In this document: in pieces, positions 35,601 to 41,274 of the stretch
How positions within the stretch are numbered: the first letter of the stretch is position 1
Layout of the letters: each line of letters opens with the position of its first letter
Assembly: GCA_002293455.1 (NCBI GenBank)
Contig: DBDH01000069.1
Span: forward strand, 807-42,972
Reading direction: 5' to 3'
Source: Treponema sp. UBA937
Lineage (GTDB): Bacteria > Spirochaetota > Spirochaetia > Treponematales > Breznakiellaceae
DNA: 42,166 bases
Notes under the pieces: model-generated
What the model saw: only the letters and a program-made list of their open reading frames with translations
Database searches by the model: none
Told to the model about the DNA's origin: nothing
Position numbers and translations under genes: made by a program

Positions 35601-37182
35601 TTGCTCCTCCGCTCCCGGCTGCCCTCGTTCCGGTACTGATTGAACCAACAGCGTTTGGCTGCGTAAGTGTGTAAGAACCTGCTCCGTTCAGAACAAGCGT
35701 GTCTGCCGTTATGATTCCCGTCTGAGTTACACTTTCCCCGGCTGCTGTTGCTGTTAATGTTACGGTTCCGCTTCCTGCGTTAATAAAACCATCTAGCTCA
35801 ATGCTTCCGCTATTTGATACCAATGTTACCACTTGATTGCTTGTTGTAATGCCGTTAGTTCCTACCGCAAGATCGCTGTTATTGATGAAATTTATTGCAC
35901 CGGAACTTTCTCCGCCGGTGTGAATGATTTCTACCGCGTTTGTCTGTGTTAACTCGTAGGAACCCGCTCCATTCAGAACAAGCGTATCTGCGGAAATGCT
36001 TCCTCCTGTCTGATTCGCGGTTCCGCTTATTGTCAGGGTAAGATTTCCGGTTGAAGAAACAACTCCGCCGGTTTGGGAAAAATTTGCTGCCGTAATATGA
36101 GAGGTCGTCCATGTTCCGCCGCTGATTTCAATAGTGTTATATTTCCAGTCTCGAATTGTATTGTTATTGCCATAATACTCTACCGTTCCGCCGACAGCAG
36201 TGCCAATACCGGCGATACTTTCGTTTCCCGATATCCTTAGTCGCCCACTATTTATAATTTTTGTACTAGTTACATTGAATCCGGCAAGATTAAGAGTTCC
36301 TGTTTCTGCAATGGTAATAGTATCATAAACTACATTATTTCCTAATGTTTCTAGTCCGGTTATGTACCAATTATCTCCCTTATTATTTAATCTTGCTCCT
36401 CCACCTCCAATTATTCCTCCGCCCCCGGTGTCTATTAAACCTCCGTCTATATTGTTGCCATTTGGATTATCCACCTGTCCTTCTGATACATACAACGTTC
36501 CGTCTTCTCTGATAACGAGCGAACCAACCCAATCATGAGAATCTGCATCTACTTCTTTAATATTTAATGTTTTAATATTTAAACTTGCGAGGCCATTCGG
36601 TATATTGCCATCACCAATCGTCAAAACACCTTTAACTGATAATTCTTCTTCACCTGTACCGCGATCTCCGCCAGAAATTGTTAAATTATGATAAATGGTT
36701 ATTCCTTCAATTAATTGAGTGCTGTCTCCGTCTCCATTCGGGTCTGCATAAAAAACTACGAGGCTGCCAATATAACCAAACTCAGGGTTATCATTTGGCC
36801 ACAGGTAAGTCGTTCTTGTTCCAATGTTTTCGCCGCCCTGTGCGCGAAGTGTTGCGTCGTTTTCAAACCAAGGATTCCCTTCTATGTCGTACCCGCCAAG
36901 ATCAAGTGTTCCAGTATTCGTAATATGAATTGTCCCTGATTTTACTCCTCCAGTCTCTGTCCCTATAATTGTAATATTGTTTGTTAGTATTGGATAATAA
37001 GGAGTAGAAACACCGATAATTATATCATCGTTAGGATTAGGAACTCTGCCAAGATTCCAGTTAGCATCATTATCCCATTCGCTAGATGCAGTTCCCACCC
37101 ATCTGATAGTCTCCCCCCATACAGCAGAAATTGAGCAAAATAATATCATTAAAAAGACACTAATCTTTCGTATTCGTATCAT
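23653..37182 (-). CDS. Giant secreted repeat protein with C-terminal FlgD-Ig-like domain
   Basis: 4509 residues, uninterrupted. Residues 1-23 are a signal peptide ending SISAVWGE. A short module follows (IRWVGTASSEWDNDANWNLG) like those opening filamentous adhesins. About residues 60-3650 are beta-strand repeats rich in Gly, Thr, Ser, Asn, Ile and Val with almost no Cys, Lys or aromatic residues, for example GDGDITFSGTVNGSQNL. This suggests a stacked beta-helix or long fibre, as in haemagglutinin-type proteins. A non-repetitive part (about 3650-4400) comes before the final 90 residues (SGPVTVQVFTMDG, ESWDGKNRGGRVVARGMYF, RKVMVVK), a FlgD-Ig-like end often seen on exported proteins. ATG 37182 sits 8 nt after AAGG; ATG 37188 is too close to it. 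Likely surface adhesin; function inferred. Confidence 0.88.
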   Translation of the reverse strand: MIRIRKISVFLMILFCSISAVWGETIRWVGTASSEWDNDANWNLGRVPNPNDDIIIGVSTPYYPILTNNITIIGTETGGVKSGTIHITNTGTLDLGGYDIEGNPWFENDATLRAQGGENIGTRTTYLWPNDNPEFGYIGSLVVFYADPNGDGDSTQLIEGITIYHNLTISGGDRGTGEEELSVKGVLTIGDGNIPNGLASLNIKTLNIKEVDADSHDWVGSLVIREDGTLYVSEGQVDNPNGNNIDGGLIDTGGGGIIGGGGARLNNKGDNWYITGLETLGNNVVYDTITIAETGTLNLAGFNVTSTKIINSGRLRISGNESIAGIGTAVGGTVEYYGNNNTIRDWKYNTIEISGGTWTTSHITAANFSQTGGVVSSTGNLTLTISGTANQTGGSISADTLVLNGAGSYELTQTNAVEIIHTGGESSGAINFINNSDLAVGTNGITTSNQVVTLVSNSGSIELDGFINAGSGTVTLTATAAGESVTQTGIITADTLVLNGAGSYTLTQPNAVGSISTGTRAAGSGGAISFTNNNDFAVGTDGITTNSQVVTLVSNTGSITLDGSINAGSGTVTLTASAAGESVTQTGIITADTLVLNGAGSYVLTQTNAVEIIHTGGESTGVIDFINSTGFTVGDGTNGIKTNNAALTLNIVPNNTITLNNDITTNGGAVIFSDNVTLGDNVSINSGDGDITFSGTVNGSQNLAIDHGDGTVTFTGAVGSTTEIGTGTGPSLSISTTGIGSTIFETALTTANGIDIDGPVIFKNNVVVNGTSDTTFGNTVNFDASGDISFTSAGKITFNGDVSSNHNLTIQAAEIDLTGKEIAATGDKNITLIIDSLLNAGSINAGNGTFTMSPSTSAYTIEYGDANTSIVTDVYYSSAWDSVTALSFTVGGPTQNGDIYLSGVSDAPFELSVQTNGAIHVAGDYTSQNHKVNLSASAITFPNTLGASRTINLGTAAFSANHPVALNNIEDVTITASGGISFSDVISASGIAANNLTLTAGSEDIIIEGMVGSGTAAIGKVLIPSSSTTQFDKDVYAREIDITADTQITINPLGNSQLILNSSNLPLLLKTPLIKSTGMGKGLVLNSGTNNITATEIDVTGTLSITLGNGGSFTSTGTITANGGVSQTGTGAENYLARDVAANNADISFASPIIITGSADITFSTGTTGAGNISLANVTRDANQKAISITAGTGTVTTADIGAASSNGFNDITISGNSINLDGNIYSENGVILTGSVNITQTGIITADTLVMNGAASYELTQTNLVGTLHTNGDVTGTIDFINNASLIIGTNGIKTSNVDVKLTANGFEFDGGIDAGTAEITLNTNDNDFNSGTAAVNLTASTVTIDAGDGALTVPNTSVFDIADTLVLIGSPVSVGNTLTMPNLAISSGSGDLSLTLGDGDIRIAIICAGNISVTKANTGKLIIADLWDIAGIIGIQAPSGRAGVVTLTAAQVIEQEADALVSANTLVLKGAASHTLTQSNNVGILHTGGASTGVIDFINSTGFTVGDGTNGIKTNNAALTLNIVPDNTIILNNDITTNGGEITFSDNVTLGRTVSINSGDGDITFSGTVNGSQNLTIDHGDGTVTFTGAVGSTTEIGTGTGSSLSISTTGIGSTIFSSTLTTNSGMSIISPVTFNENVIIGAGDTATTLSGTVTVIAALTEISAGRNITFGDEVILNTSTTKAVIQTSANNGNIIFEDTINSNRNLELLANGTGKVTFSDDVTVSGNTNPALAVRAAGLEVKNNTTLVDTSGGTNKDIYFEVNNLTTENAPSINAGTGTVTFTPLNTAMTIEYGDEDKDIAQVYYSSEWTNIDADSLVIGKTGHTGTVSMTGVDTAKVKTTLRNDTLISIQGDYTSAHEFILDTKKVDVITDAEISLTTTALNIGNNINPIEVELKASLDVTAVGITFSGDISADADTRNLTLDAGAGNITVAGTVGTSDTNRLGTLTISNAVDAEFSSAVYAAGFIQSAGTGTTTFTGIQNYSGAFSFTGNNLTVNAAIITAGGFTQNGTGINRIGANITTINKDLSFASPVVITGLADITFSTDTDGGDITLADMTWADTQKAITLTAGTGTVTTADIGATSSNGFNDITISGNSINLDGNIYSENEVILTGSGNITQTGIITADTLVMNGAGAYTLIQSNAVSSSITTSEASTGTIQFTNSTGFTVGDETNGIITNNQPVTLIANSGNITIANPITGGNIAVSLSSANGNLTSLAAAAINSGGGIVSLKAGSAGTITLNGSITNTNTTAQAVSIGNAATVNVGTIATGGTVTVGGTGNTVSANITQYAGTSISAGAVSMTTSNGNIALNGNGVNAGTTGNVTLSLTGGTGTISQDTGGKITAASVYVTSRNGIHLDAVANEAGNVSLKNNSGDINYQNGISMTAAADNDGTNGTITITETSGTMTVGTVNSITGITSTNSYITLTADEMDINAAVNAGSSTIYVQNYSPTRPIFLGGTGTGLALDDTSLANLRSQTLRIGRSVMNPSGLITINNAFALDSSVSTLALETGSAIQVNTDDQVISGAGLSSLVIKADAAVEIEIGATQSPLNIAVLSTNGDAISIKKNTGNLNVFDGNGIIPGVRGVALQTGGTITLHSATAGTLSQDANAPVNAGTSGTLILNGPGIYNLDNTSNLAGVLHTGGASTGTIQFTNSTGFTVGDGTNGIKTNNAALTLNIVPDNTITLNNNITTNGGAVTFSDNVTLGDNVSINSGNGDITFSGTVNGSQNLAIDHGNGIVNFHENIGGSTNVTAVGTGTGTSLAITGIGSTIFSSTLTTNSGMSITGPVTFNRNVIIGAGDTATTLSGTVTVIAALTEISAGRNITFGDEVILNTSTTKAVIQTTANNGNIIFEDTINSNRNLELLANGTGKITFSDDVTVSGNTNPALKVTSGSLDVQKTIDTSSGTNRNIEFIVNELTTNNVTASINAGNGNFSIRPEDSNYTIEYGDEDKNIAQVYYSSAWDSVTALSFTVGGTSQNGDISLSGVSSAPFELSVQTNGTIHVAGDYTSLNHKVNLIASAITFPNTLGSSRTINLGTAAFSANHPVALNNIDDVTITASGGISFSDVISAAGIAANNLTLDAGSGDITVAGTVGTNAARLGTLTVSNARDVDFSNAVYTAGFIQSAGTGTTTFTGTQNYSGAFSFTGVNLMVNNAATVGETFSFTGTDLTVNDAVTVTGETTITNNGLFTTSAAGEITARGGLTQDGTGTNRIGADITTTSTPISFAANIELTLNETVTFSTGADGGNIALNGAIIPSAANTQSLTLNSGSGDITIAETAGTDAARLGILTISSANDADFSSAVHAVNFIQSAGTGTTTFADIQNYSGSFSFTGTGLTVEAALNAIGIVVIDNNGVFSTGTDGTIEAAGGFTQKDSGSNKTGTNSIGANITTANTNMSFSSPIEFTSPVVFSTGPEDGNIELNGNTSASVSNVSLMLNAGTGNISANDLGAPNPHWFSTLTVSGTTITFNGNVHSEGSITITGTNINNDGHIHAGPAAADGNAVIFEGIYEGLNDGQIIGSPDSDKNPNIIFKENVTFNNNGIILNGDVIKFEGTAQQIFKPAGNLFEGKIVINNKNGVIVTESKGAQNGELAIYNGTLTIDPSSAWLMDTSNMLLSSAVGFVGNSGILAFGDTANQAAALTTLGFSALNEFTFAAEGTGTKTVTSSGNITIGADTLGTSEQVDFIIIDAGSTLVHTNDKQIGNLVINNSDVSLESPLSVRRNIIIQSGTLDVSSTSHKITVGRHWRQYLKNNAASPNPFNPRNGTVKFTAETGEDDDSDGVKEIHIQGSTTWFNFESDTPARIVIKFARNDLKIIDNISHTFSGKFIVKTIDPDPDTESPPNDRTLLTKMDNADYDESIFAVPADENSDKDPVNIQLELNRDYFWTIKVETANMDFDNVTVKYSWAEPKSINLMGARFDHVDAVPHLADLTDSSLYAHYPHYCVGWTEGIEFIYSYTEDSDYDGRIDRIRVQASTTFTGVFDPTLFNIEVDGYKVKGSPTRVTGENDMFYINLEPQPYADGGNVLTWRLLRNDSITEIDSGLNYSFMTILPEMETFDTTWPIVHYSLMLPKNADDSSTSQELFIQFSEPVTKPEISVPGYTVKNVTAISPVTLVNPVTLMNATYASEYLITFDPSDKFTIEDMTKQLPYKIYNSAAVVDFKPELPLHSPDYPYPRIPVDAKYEVYSLIPPYDTRVPLLLENPKTEKEFTFRITDILISIPPVGPNDKRYFAWPVFGRDEIGFREPFQPADEIDLVAIRKFDGSGTLRDMEITLDVMVNPLFSPNPDLIMGASVPSSFRGTSPHTSDGLWLFYKSGLVPKPFGLSKRFETKPASSPSNNLVYYLLGEDENDYTDMDVVDFYFTIPNLDLNPGASDLAAGHLDIAPGAPIPTDWYRRIKPFSFNIKELVLQRGGATILNNVINPTKGEKTYLDYTITRSGPVTVQVFTMDGTLVQVLYRGSRSPGDYMESWDGKNRGGRVVARGMYFIRIVGPSIDEIRKVMVVK
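27907..28302 (-). repeat. Internal DNA repeat B, copy 1 (inside the giant gene)
   Basis: Near-identical over 396 bp to 34168-34563, from an AATATC…CCGCTT start to CCCATGCGGAAGAATAATAG. The two lie more than 6 kb apart in the same gene and encode the same module. Confidence 0.75.
28508..29255 (-). repeat. Internal DNA repeat A, copy 1 (inside the giant gene)
   Basis: Near-identical at DNA level to 31982-32725 over about 745 bp; its distal ~390 bp are present a third time at 34957-35345. Long blocks match without gaps, including silent positions, which points to recent duplication or gene conversion. Confidence 0.8.
30777..30990 (-). repeat. Internal DNA repeat C, copy 1 (inside the giant gene)
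   Basis: 214 bp matching 33420-33633 with only scattered differences, encoding the NGAxxYxLxQxNxVG / SENxVILTGSxNITQTGIITADTL type module. Confidence 0.7.
31982..32725 (-). repeat. Internal DNA repeat A, copy 2
   Basis: Second copy of the 28508-29255 block, in the same frame and orientation. Confidence 0.8.
33420..33633 (-). repeat. Internal DNA repeat C, copy 2
   Basis: Second copy of the 30777-30990 block. Confidence 0.7.
34168..34563 (-). repeat. Internal DNA repeat B, copy 2
   Basis: Second copy of the 27907-28302 block. Confidence 0.75.
34957..35345 (-). repeat. Internal DNA repeat A, partial copy 3
   Basis: Matches the distal part of repeat A (28858-29255 and 32335-32725), but its upstream neighbour is different, so the repeat unit has been recombined. 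Confidence 0.75.
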
Positions 37183-37311
37183 GAGCATGTCCTTACATCC
37201 GTTTGTAATAACGAGGATGTATTAGGGAAACCAAACCCCAACATACAGTATATCATATTTTTGATAAACTTCCATATATGCGAATCTTCGGGGGAAAAAT
37301 CCTATTTTCTT

Positions 37312-37349
37312 GAGCCTCTTGCAAAACTCGGTTAGTTTTGCTGAGGCTC
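37312..37349. repeat. Dispersed palindrome, family P1, copy 4
   Basis: GAGCCTC-tt-GCAAAACT (37312-37328) pairs with AGTTTTGC-t-GAGGCTC (37334-37349), loop CGGTT. It is the strongest stem of three in the 347-bp gap between the giant gene start and thrH. Confidence 0.7.
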
Positions 37350-37397
37350 ATGCGATTTCTTGCCTAAAGGCTGCAAAATACGCATTTTTAAGCGGTT

Positions 37398-37428
37398 GCA
37401 ATTGCAAAAACTGGAGTTTTGCAATTGC
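37398..37428. repeat. Dispersed palindrome, family P1, copy 5
   Basis: GCAATTGCAAAAACT (37398-37412) pairs with AGTTTTGCAATTGC (37415-37428) with one bulged A and a GG loop. Its arms are almost those of the 13155 copy. Confidence 0.7.
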
Positions 37429-37462
37429 CTCTCTTATTATCGGCAAGAGAAATGAGCTTCTC

Positions 37463-37481
37463 GCAAAAACTGAAATTTTGC
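37463..37481. repeat. Dispersed palindrome, family P1, copy 6 (degenerate)
   Basis: GCAAAA-actgaaa-TTTTGC followed by AATTTCCTC. Same core and trailing CCTC as the other copies. It lies 49 nt from the thrH stop and may act at the 3' end of that message. Confidence 0.5.
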
Positions 37482-37529
37482 AATTTCCTCAAATGTGTCA
37501 GATTATTGAGATCACGGCGGGTTGGCGGA

Positions 37530-38138
37530 TTATCCGTTCAAAAACGTATCGATATGATCCAGCAAATCCTTGTAGTTTTCCACGGCGGGAATATGGTGAT
37601 ATTGATGTTTGATTAATTCTGGGGCTCTGAAAAGGCAGCCGGCGTGGGATTCCAGAATCATGGAAAGGTCGTTAAACGAATCGCCCGCGGAAAAAATCTT
37701 CATGTTGATGGATTTTAGGGCTGTCACCGCGTGTTTTTTGCCGTCCTTTTGGCGGAGCGTGTAAGAAGTAATCATGTTGTCGGTATCCACAACCAAGCTG
37801 TTACAAAAAAGGGTGGGGTAGCCGAGTTTTGCCATAAGCGGTTTTGCGAATTCTTCAAAAGTATCGGAAAGGATGATTAATTGACAGCGTTCACGGAGGG
37901 ATTGAACAAAATCCAGCGCGCCGTCCAGCGGATGCATTCCGGAAATCACCTGCTGAATATCATTGAGATTAAGATTGCGTTCTTTTAAAATGTTGATTCT
38001 AAACCGCATGAGTTTATCGTAATCGGGTTCGTCTCTCGTGGTTCTCCGAAGTTCGGGAATGTTCGTTGCTTCAGAAAAAGCAATCCAAATTTCCGGAACA
38101 AGGACTCCCTCTAAATCAAGACAAACAATATGCTGCAT
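37530..38138 (-). CDS. thrH: ThrH-type phosphoserine phosphatase / homoserine phosphotransferase
   Basis: 202 residues, matching Pseudomonas ThrH in length and along its sequence. ThrH is a HAD-family enzyme that dephosphorylates phosphoserine and can move the phosphate to homoserine, linking serine and threonine synthesis. Seen here: CLDLEGVLVPEIWIAFSE (motif I, where the second acidic residue is Glu, the ThrH variant, with Asp8 as nucleophile), TTRDEPDYDKLM, IILSDTFEEFAKPLMAKLGYPT (motif II), LRQKDGKKHAV (motif III Lys) and SAGDSFNDLSMILESHAGCLF (motif IV). The ATG at 38138 has GGAGG 5 nt upstream. The frame is open 74 codons further back, but those lie in the P3 element and are not protein-like. 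Confidence 0.93.
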   Translation of the reverse strand: MQHIVCLDLEGVLVPEIWIAFSEATNIPELRRTTRDEPDYDKLMRFRINILKERNLNLNDIQQVISGMHPLDGALDFVQSLRERCQLIILSDTFEEFAKPLMAKLGYPTLFCNSLVVDTDNMITSYTLRQKDGKKHAVTALKSINMKIFSAGDSFNDLSMILESHAGCLFRAPELIKHQYHHIPAVENYKDLLDHIDTFLNG

Positions 38139-38247
38139 AACTTCCTCCGCGCTCGTAGAATAACACAGAGGAAGGTTTGGGGGCAAGGGTGGTCCCTGAG
38201 GTACCACGTTTGTTTCATAAAATGAAATTTTAATTGAAAAGGAACCT

Positions 38248-38344
38248 CGGTGATTGAGGTTTCTTGTGCTGAGGTTCTCTCGAAGCATCGAAATCACCGC
38301 ATTGGAATTATCTTCATATGGTCCCTTCGAGAGCCTCAGGGACC
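38248..38344. repeat. Structured dispersed element P3, copy 2
   Basis: CGGTGATT (38248-38255) pairs with AATCACCG (38292-38299); 20 nt on, GGTCCCT (38320-38326) pairs with AGGGACC (38338-38344) around TCGAGAGCCTC. Same order and loops as 23563-23641, but the first hairpin has a longer, branched loop. It lies 110-206 nt upstream of thrH on the minus strand. A partial extra GGTCCCTGAGG (38192-38202) lies between it and thrH. Confidence 0.7.
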
Positions 38345-38418
38345 GTCCTTCGACAATCACTTAGGATTTTTCCATCCCTGTCAATGCCTTCTTTATCCTT
38401 GCACACAAAGTTAAAAGT

Positions 38419-38460
38419 TTATGAAACGAACATGCATTCCAGATAAAAGCGCTTTTCCAA
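38419..38460 (-). pseudogene. Duplicated C-terminal tail of the DUF1015 gene
   Basis: Just after the DUF1015 stop, in another frame, the minus strand encodes LEKRFYLECMFVS and a stop, against CEKRFYLECRKLFV at the end of the real gene. Over the shared codons most DNA differences fall at third positions. This looks like the remaining tail of a second, lost gene copy. Confidence 0.5.
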
Positions 38461-38470
38461 GTGAAAAGCG
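38450..38470 (-). terminator. Hairpin after the DUF1015 gene
   Basis: CGCTTTTC (38450-38457) pairs with GAAAAGCG (38463-38470), directly after the stop. On the minus strand it is followed by CTTTTATC, a weak U-tract. Part of the stem comes from the duplicated coding tail. Confidence 0.45.
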
Positions 38471-38473
38471 TTA

Positions 38474-39817
38474 TTACACAAACAATTTCCTGCACTCAAG
38501 ATAGAAGCGCTTTTCACACGCTTCCCCCATAGAGAAACTTTTTCTTGGCAGGGGACCGCCTTGCGCGACCGTGAAAAACAAATCTTCTTTTTTCACGGGA
38601 GGGAGCAGAATCCCAACGGTCTGTGCGTCCTTGTTCAAACCGGCAAGCCGGAATATTTCATCTTCACCATGAATATAATCGATGCCGATTCCGTCATTAT
38701 ATTTGATAAAATCATCAAGAAGCGGTTGAAGCGGATATGTTGAAATACCGGGCGCGGTAGTTTCCACAAGAAGGGCGGTTTTCCCGTCAAAAAGGCCGTA
38801 TCTTGTCCGCTTGGCATTGTCGGCGGCAACTAATTTGGTCAGCTGCTTCCAGTCATCAACTTTTTTGAATTGGAATCCTTCCATGTCCATCAAAGCGCCG
38901 GTGACATCCTCTATTGATGTATGAAAGAGAACTCGGTGAATGGGTTCAAAAACGATTCCGGGATCGTACAGATTTTCCAGCTCAACCAAAGCATAACGGG
39001 CCGGATGCTTCATAAGATCAGGATCACCTCTGTGTATCTCTTTATATTCTTCCCAAATGGATTTTGCCGTAGCCAAACTGTGATTCCCGTCTCCTACCGC
39101 AAACAGGAAAGGCGTTTTATCATCGGTATGATAGCGGGTGTTGGCTTTTTCGGCTAAATCTTCAAACTTTTCCGCCAAAAACAAGAACGTTTCTTCGTCA
39201 TCGATAAACCAGCCGGAAATATTGCCGCTGTTCATCATCAAACTGCCTTCGTAAACAGGATTGTTCTGCTTCGCCTTGTCTCCGAGTTGCTTCAGGATGG
39301 AATCATCATCATTATCCATGAGGAGAATGACATGAGGGCTTTCGATGGGAGCCGACCGGCGGATATCCATGCGGGGCGGCAGCCGTTCGGTCAGCGTTCC
39401 TTCGGTCGCCCGAATAAGGTTTCTCCGCTCCGGAGCCCAGTCGTAGGCTTCAAGATCAACCGCAAGAACGAGTCCCCGTCGGCAAGCCGCGTGAGGCGTA
39501 CTTCTTTCTATATAAATAAAGCCTTTTTTTGCCTCGTCGAAAACACCGTTTTGCAAAAAGCTGTTCATCGCTTCATGAATGGCCTTGACTCGTTCGGTTT
39601 TATTTTCGCGTTCCAGATATATTTCCGGAAAAATGATCTGCATTGTCGATGGATTTTCGCCGGCGGTTTTTTCCGCCTGGGACCAGTAAGATTCATCCTG
39701 GGTAAATTGATCGCAGGCAATGACTGCCCATTTTCCTAAATCTGTCCCCTTTTTGGGAAGCAATATTTCCGGTATCTTTATACCTGATTTTTCCAAACGC
39801 ACAGCGGTGTCATCCAT
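38474..39817 (-). CDS. DUF1015-family protein
   Basis: 447 residues, the normal length for the DUF1015 (COG4198) family, widespread in anaerobes and of unproven function. Family-like segments: GKWAVIACDQFTQDESYWSQAE near the N-terminus, RRGLVLAVDLEAYDW, MMNSGNISGWFIDDE, the strongly conserved FLFAVGDGNHSLATAKSIWEE, HPARYALVELENLYDPGIVFEPIHRVLF, and a late GIDYIHGEDEIFRLA. GDGNHS and the His/Glu-rich surroundings suggest a catalytic or metal site, but I cannot name a reaction. The ATG at 39817 follows AAGGAG (39829-39834); eleven upstream in-frame codons are less likely. No membrane segment, so cytoplasmic. A duplicated fragment of its own 3' end follows the stop. Confidence 0.85.
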   Translation of the reverse strand: MDDTAVRLEKSGIKIPEILLPKKGTDLGKWAVIACDQFTQDESYWSQAEKTAGENPSTMQIIFPEIYLERENKTERVKAIHEAMNSFLQNGVFDEAKKGFIYIERSTPHAACRRGLVLAVDLEAYDWAPERRNLIRATEGTLTERLPPRMDIRRSAPIESPHVILLMDNDDDSILKQLGDKAKQNNPVYEGSLMMNSGNISGWFIDDEETFLFLAEKFEDLAEKANTRYHTDDKTPFLFAVGDGNHSLATAKSIWEEYKEIHRGDPDLMKHPARYALVELENLYDPGIVFEPIHRVLFHTSIEDVTGALMDMEGFQFKKVDDWKQLTKLVAADNAKRTRYGLFDGKTALLVETTAPGISTYPLQPLLDDFIKYNDGIGIDYIHGEDEIFRLAGLNKDAQTVGILLPPVKKEDLFFTVAQGGPLPRKSFSMGEACEKRFYLECRKLFV

Positions 39818-39991
39818 AAAAAAATTAACTCCTTGAACACAGAGGTACAAAACTAGTATGCAAAAAAGCGGGAATCGTTTCTAGTGGACTGGAAAAAATT
39901 GTTAGTTTATATATTAGAGTTCCTCAGAAACTTTAGTCTGAGTTTAGTTTTCACTTGCAAAATGTATACCGCCAATTCCGCGCTGAACTCC

Positions 39992-40020
39992 TTGTCTATA
40001 CTACATCACAATTATAGTAT
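39992..40020 (+). promoter_or_regulatory. Sigma-70-type promoter of the lipoprotein gene
   Basis: TTGTCT (39992-39997), a 17-bp spacer and TAGTAT (40015-40020), about 95 bp before the ATG at 40116. The preceding 39914-39945 holds a degenerate piece of the P1 element (AGAGTTCCTCAGAAACT). Confidence 0.5.
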
Positions 40021-40115
40021 AAAATGAAATCATTGTCGTTGAATGATAAATATGTGCAGAAAGTATCAACCCTTTCAACACAAATGAAAACCTAAAAACT
40101 AAAAGGAACATTCCT

Positions 40116-41174
40116 ATGATTAAGAAGATATTTTGGATTGCGTTTGCTGTTATAGTTTGTCTGTTCAATGCCTGCAACAGTTCCGATACAAAGAACACTA
40201 AAATGACCAAAGAAATAATGGTAACAGCCGAAGAAGTTCCTAACTATATTTTTCATTTGATGACTTTAGGAAACATTGTTCCGGAAGATCCTGAATATAT
40301 TTCGCTGTATAAAGACTCTCTTCCTGCAGAAGATCGGGCGTATCTTAGTGAACACAGAGATATGCTTTACTGGGGAGACGGCAACACCGCGGTATTAACG
40401 GTTCCATTTTTCTTTATACCCGCCTATATCAATTTTCAGTCTTCCCAGGATTTTAATGAATATTTTGATTTGCTGAGCAGTGCTCTGCATAGCGCTGATT
40501 TTAATCCATTTATAACAAAATATAATTCATACATCAAAAAGATGGAATTGATGTATGGCCCCATAAACATGGAAGAATATCTTCAAGCATTAATTCCATA
40601 TTCCCAAAACGTTGATGAAATTGGAAATATTTATAAAAGGAATTTTCAATCGTATCATTTGGAAGTCTGGCCGAAAGAAAAAATAAAGTTAGAGCAGACT
40701 GCCGCGTTACTCAATACCGAATTGCAAAAATATGATTTGATAGGTCAATGGGAAGAACTGATTGGAAAAGAATTTAAAACAGACAACTATCAAATTATTT
40801 TATTCAGTTCAAACAAAAACGGACCCAATGCCAATTCGCTTGGTTATGAAAGAAACACTTTTTATTACGGCAATGATCCTGAATTTATCATTCAGTTTAT
40901 CAGCCACGAAGTTGGAACACATCTTTTAATTGAGAATTATCATGAAGTCATGCAAATGAATCAATTTGAATTTTCTGAACTGTACGGCGCTTTTGAAAAT
41001 CTTGCCGAATTCTACAGTGTTGATTTCATTCTGAAAAATAAAAATCCTCTCATCGGTTACGATGTTAAAACATATTACACAATTTACCAAAATCTTTATG
41101 AACAAAATAAAAATATTACTCCCAATGAGTTTATGATAAAAGGATTGGAACTATATAACAACAAAAATCCATAA
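40116..41174 (+). CDS. Lipoprotein with an HExxxH motif, putative metallopeptidase-like
   Basis: 352 residues. Residues 1-20 end in LFNAC, a lipobox; Cys20 would be lipidated, anchoring the protein in the envelope. The polar, helix-rich body contains FISHEVGTHLLIENYHE (His264, Glu265, His269), then YGAFENLAEFYSVDF (Glu294, Glu298) about 25 residues later. HEVGTH followed by a downstream Glu resembles the HExxxH zinc site of the DUF1704/MATCAP-type peptidases, rather than the usual HExxH. Zinc binding and proteolysis are inferred; the rest of the protein is unfamiliar to me. The start follows AAGGAA (40103-40108). The gene has its own promoter and a strong terminator, and it is AT-rich like cas9 downstream. 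Confidence 0.75.
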   Translation: MIKKIFWIAFAVIVCLFNACNSSDTKNTKMTKEIMVTAEEVPNYIFHLMTLGNIVPEDPEYISLYKDSLPAEDRAYLSEHRDMLYWGDGNTAVLTVPFFFIPAYINFQSSQDFNEYFDLLSSALHSADFNPFITKYNSYIKKMELMYGPINMEEYLQALIPYSQNVDEIGNIYKRNFQSYHLEVWPKEKIKLEQTAALLNTELQKYDLIGQWEELIGKEFKTDNYQIILFSSNKNGPNANSLGYERNTFYYGNDPEFIIQFISHEVGTHLLIENYHEVMQMNQFEFSELYGAFENLAEFYSVDFILKNKNPLIGYDVKTYYTIYQNLYEQNKNITPNEFMIKGLELYNNKNP

Positions 41175-41235
41175 AAATATTAATGTCAATAATTATGCTT
41201 TTCATGAAACATCCGTCTGAGTTCTTTTTGATAAC

Positions 41236-41262
41236 AAAAAGGAAGCCGCAGCTTCCTTTTTT
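41236..41262. terminator. Intrinsic terminator after the lipoprotein gene (works on both strands)
   Basis: AAAAAGGAAGC (41236-41246) pairs with GCTTCCTTTTT (41251-41261), loop CGCA, with T-tracts on both strands. It ends the lipoprotein mRNA and would also stop any readthrough of the minus-strand small RNA at 41293. Confidence 0.88.
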
Positions 41263-41274
41263 CATGGTTTGCTA

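Noticed and set aside
23653..37182. Autotransporter (type V) nature of the giant protein
   Set aside because: The C-terminus is an Ig-like domain with a conserved WDG motif, not a 12-strand beta-barrel, and no TpsB-like partner gene is adjacent.
38139..38360. N-terminal extension of the thrH frame
   Set aside because: These 74 codons cover the P3 element and a strong ribosome site precedes 38138, so the open frame is accidental.
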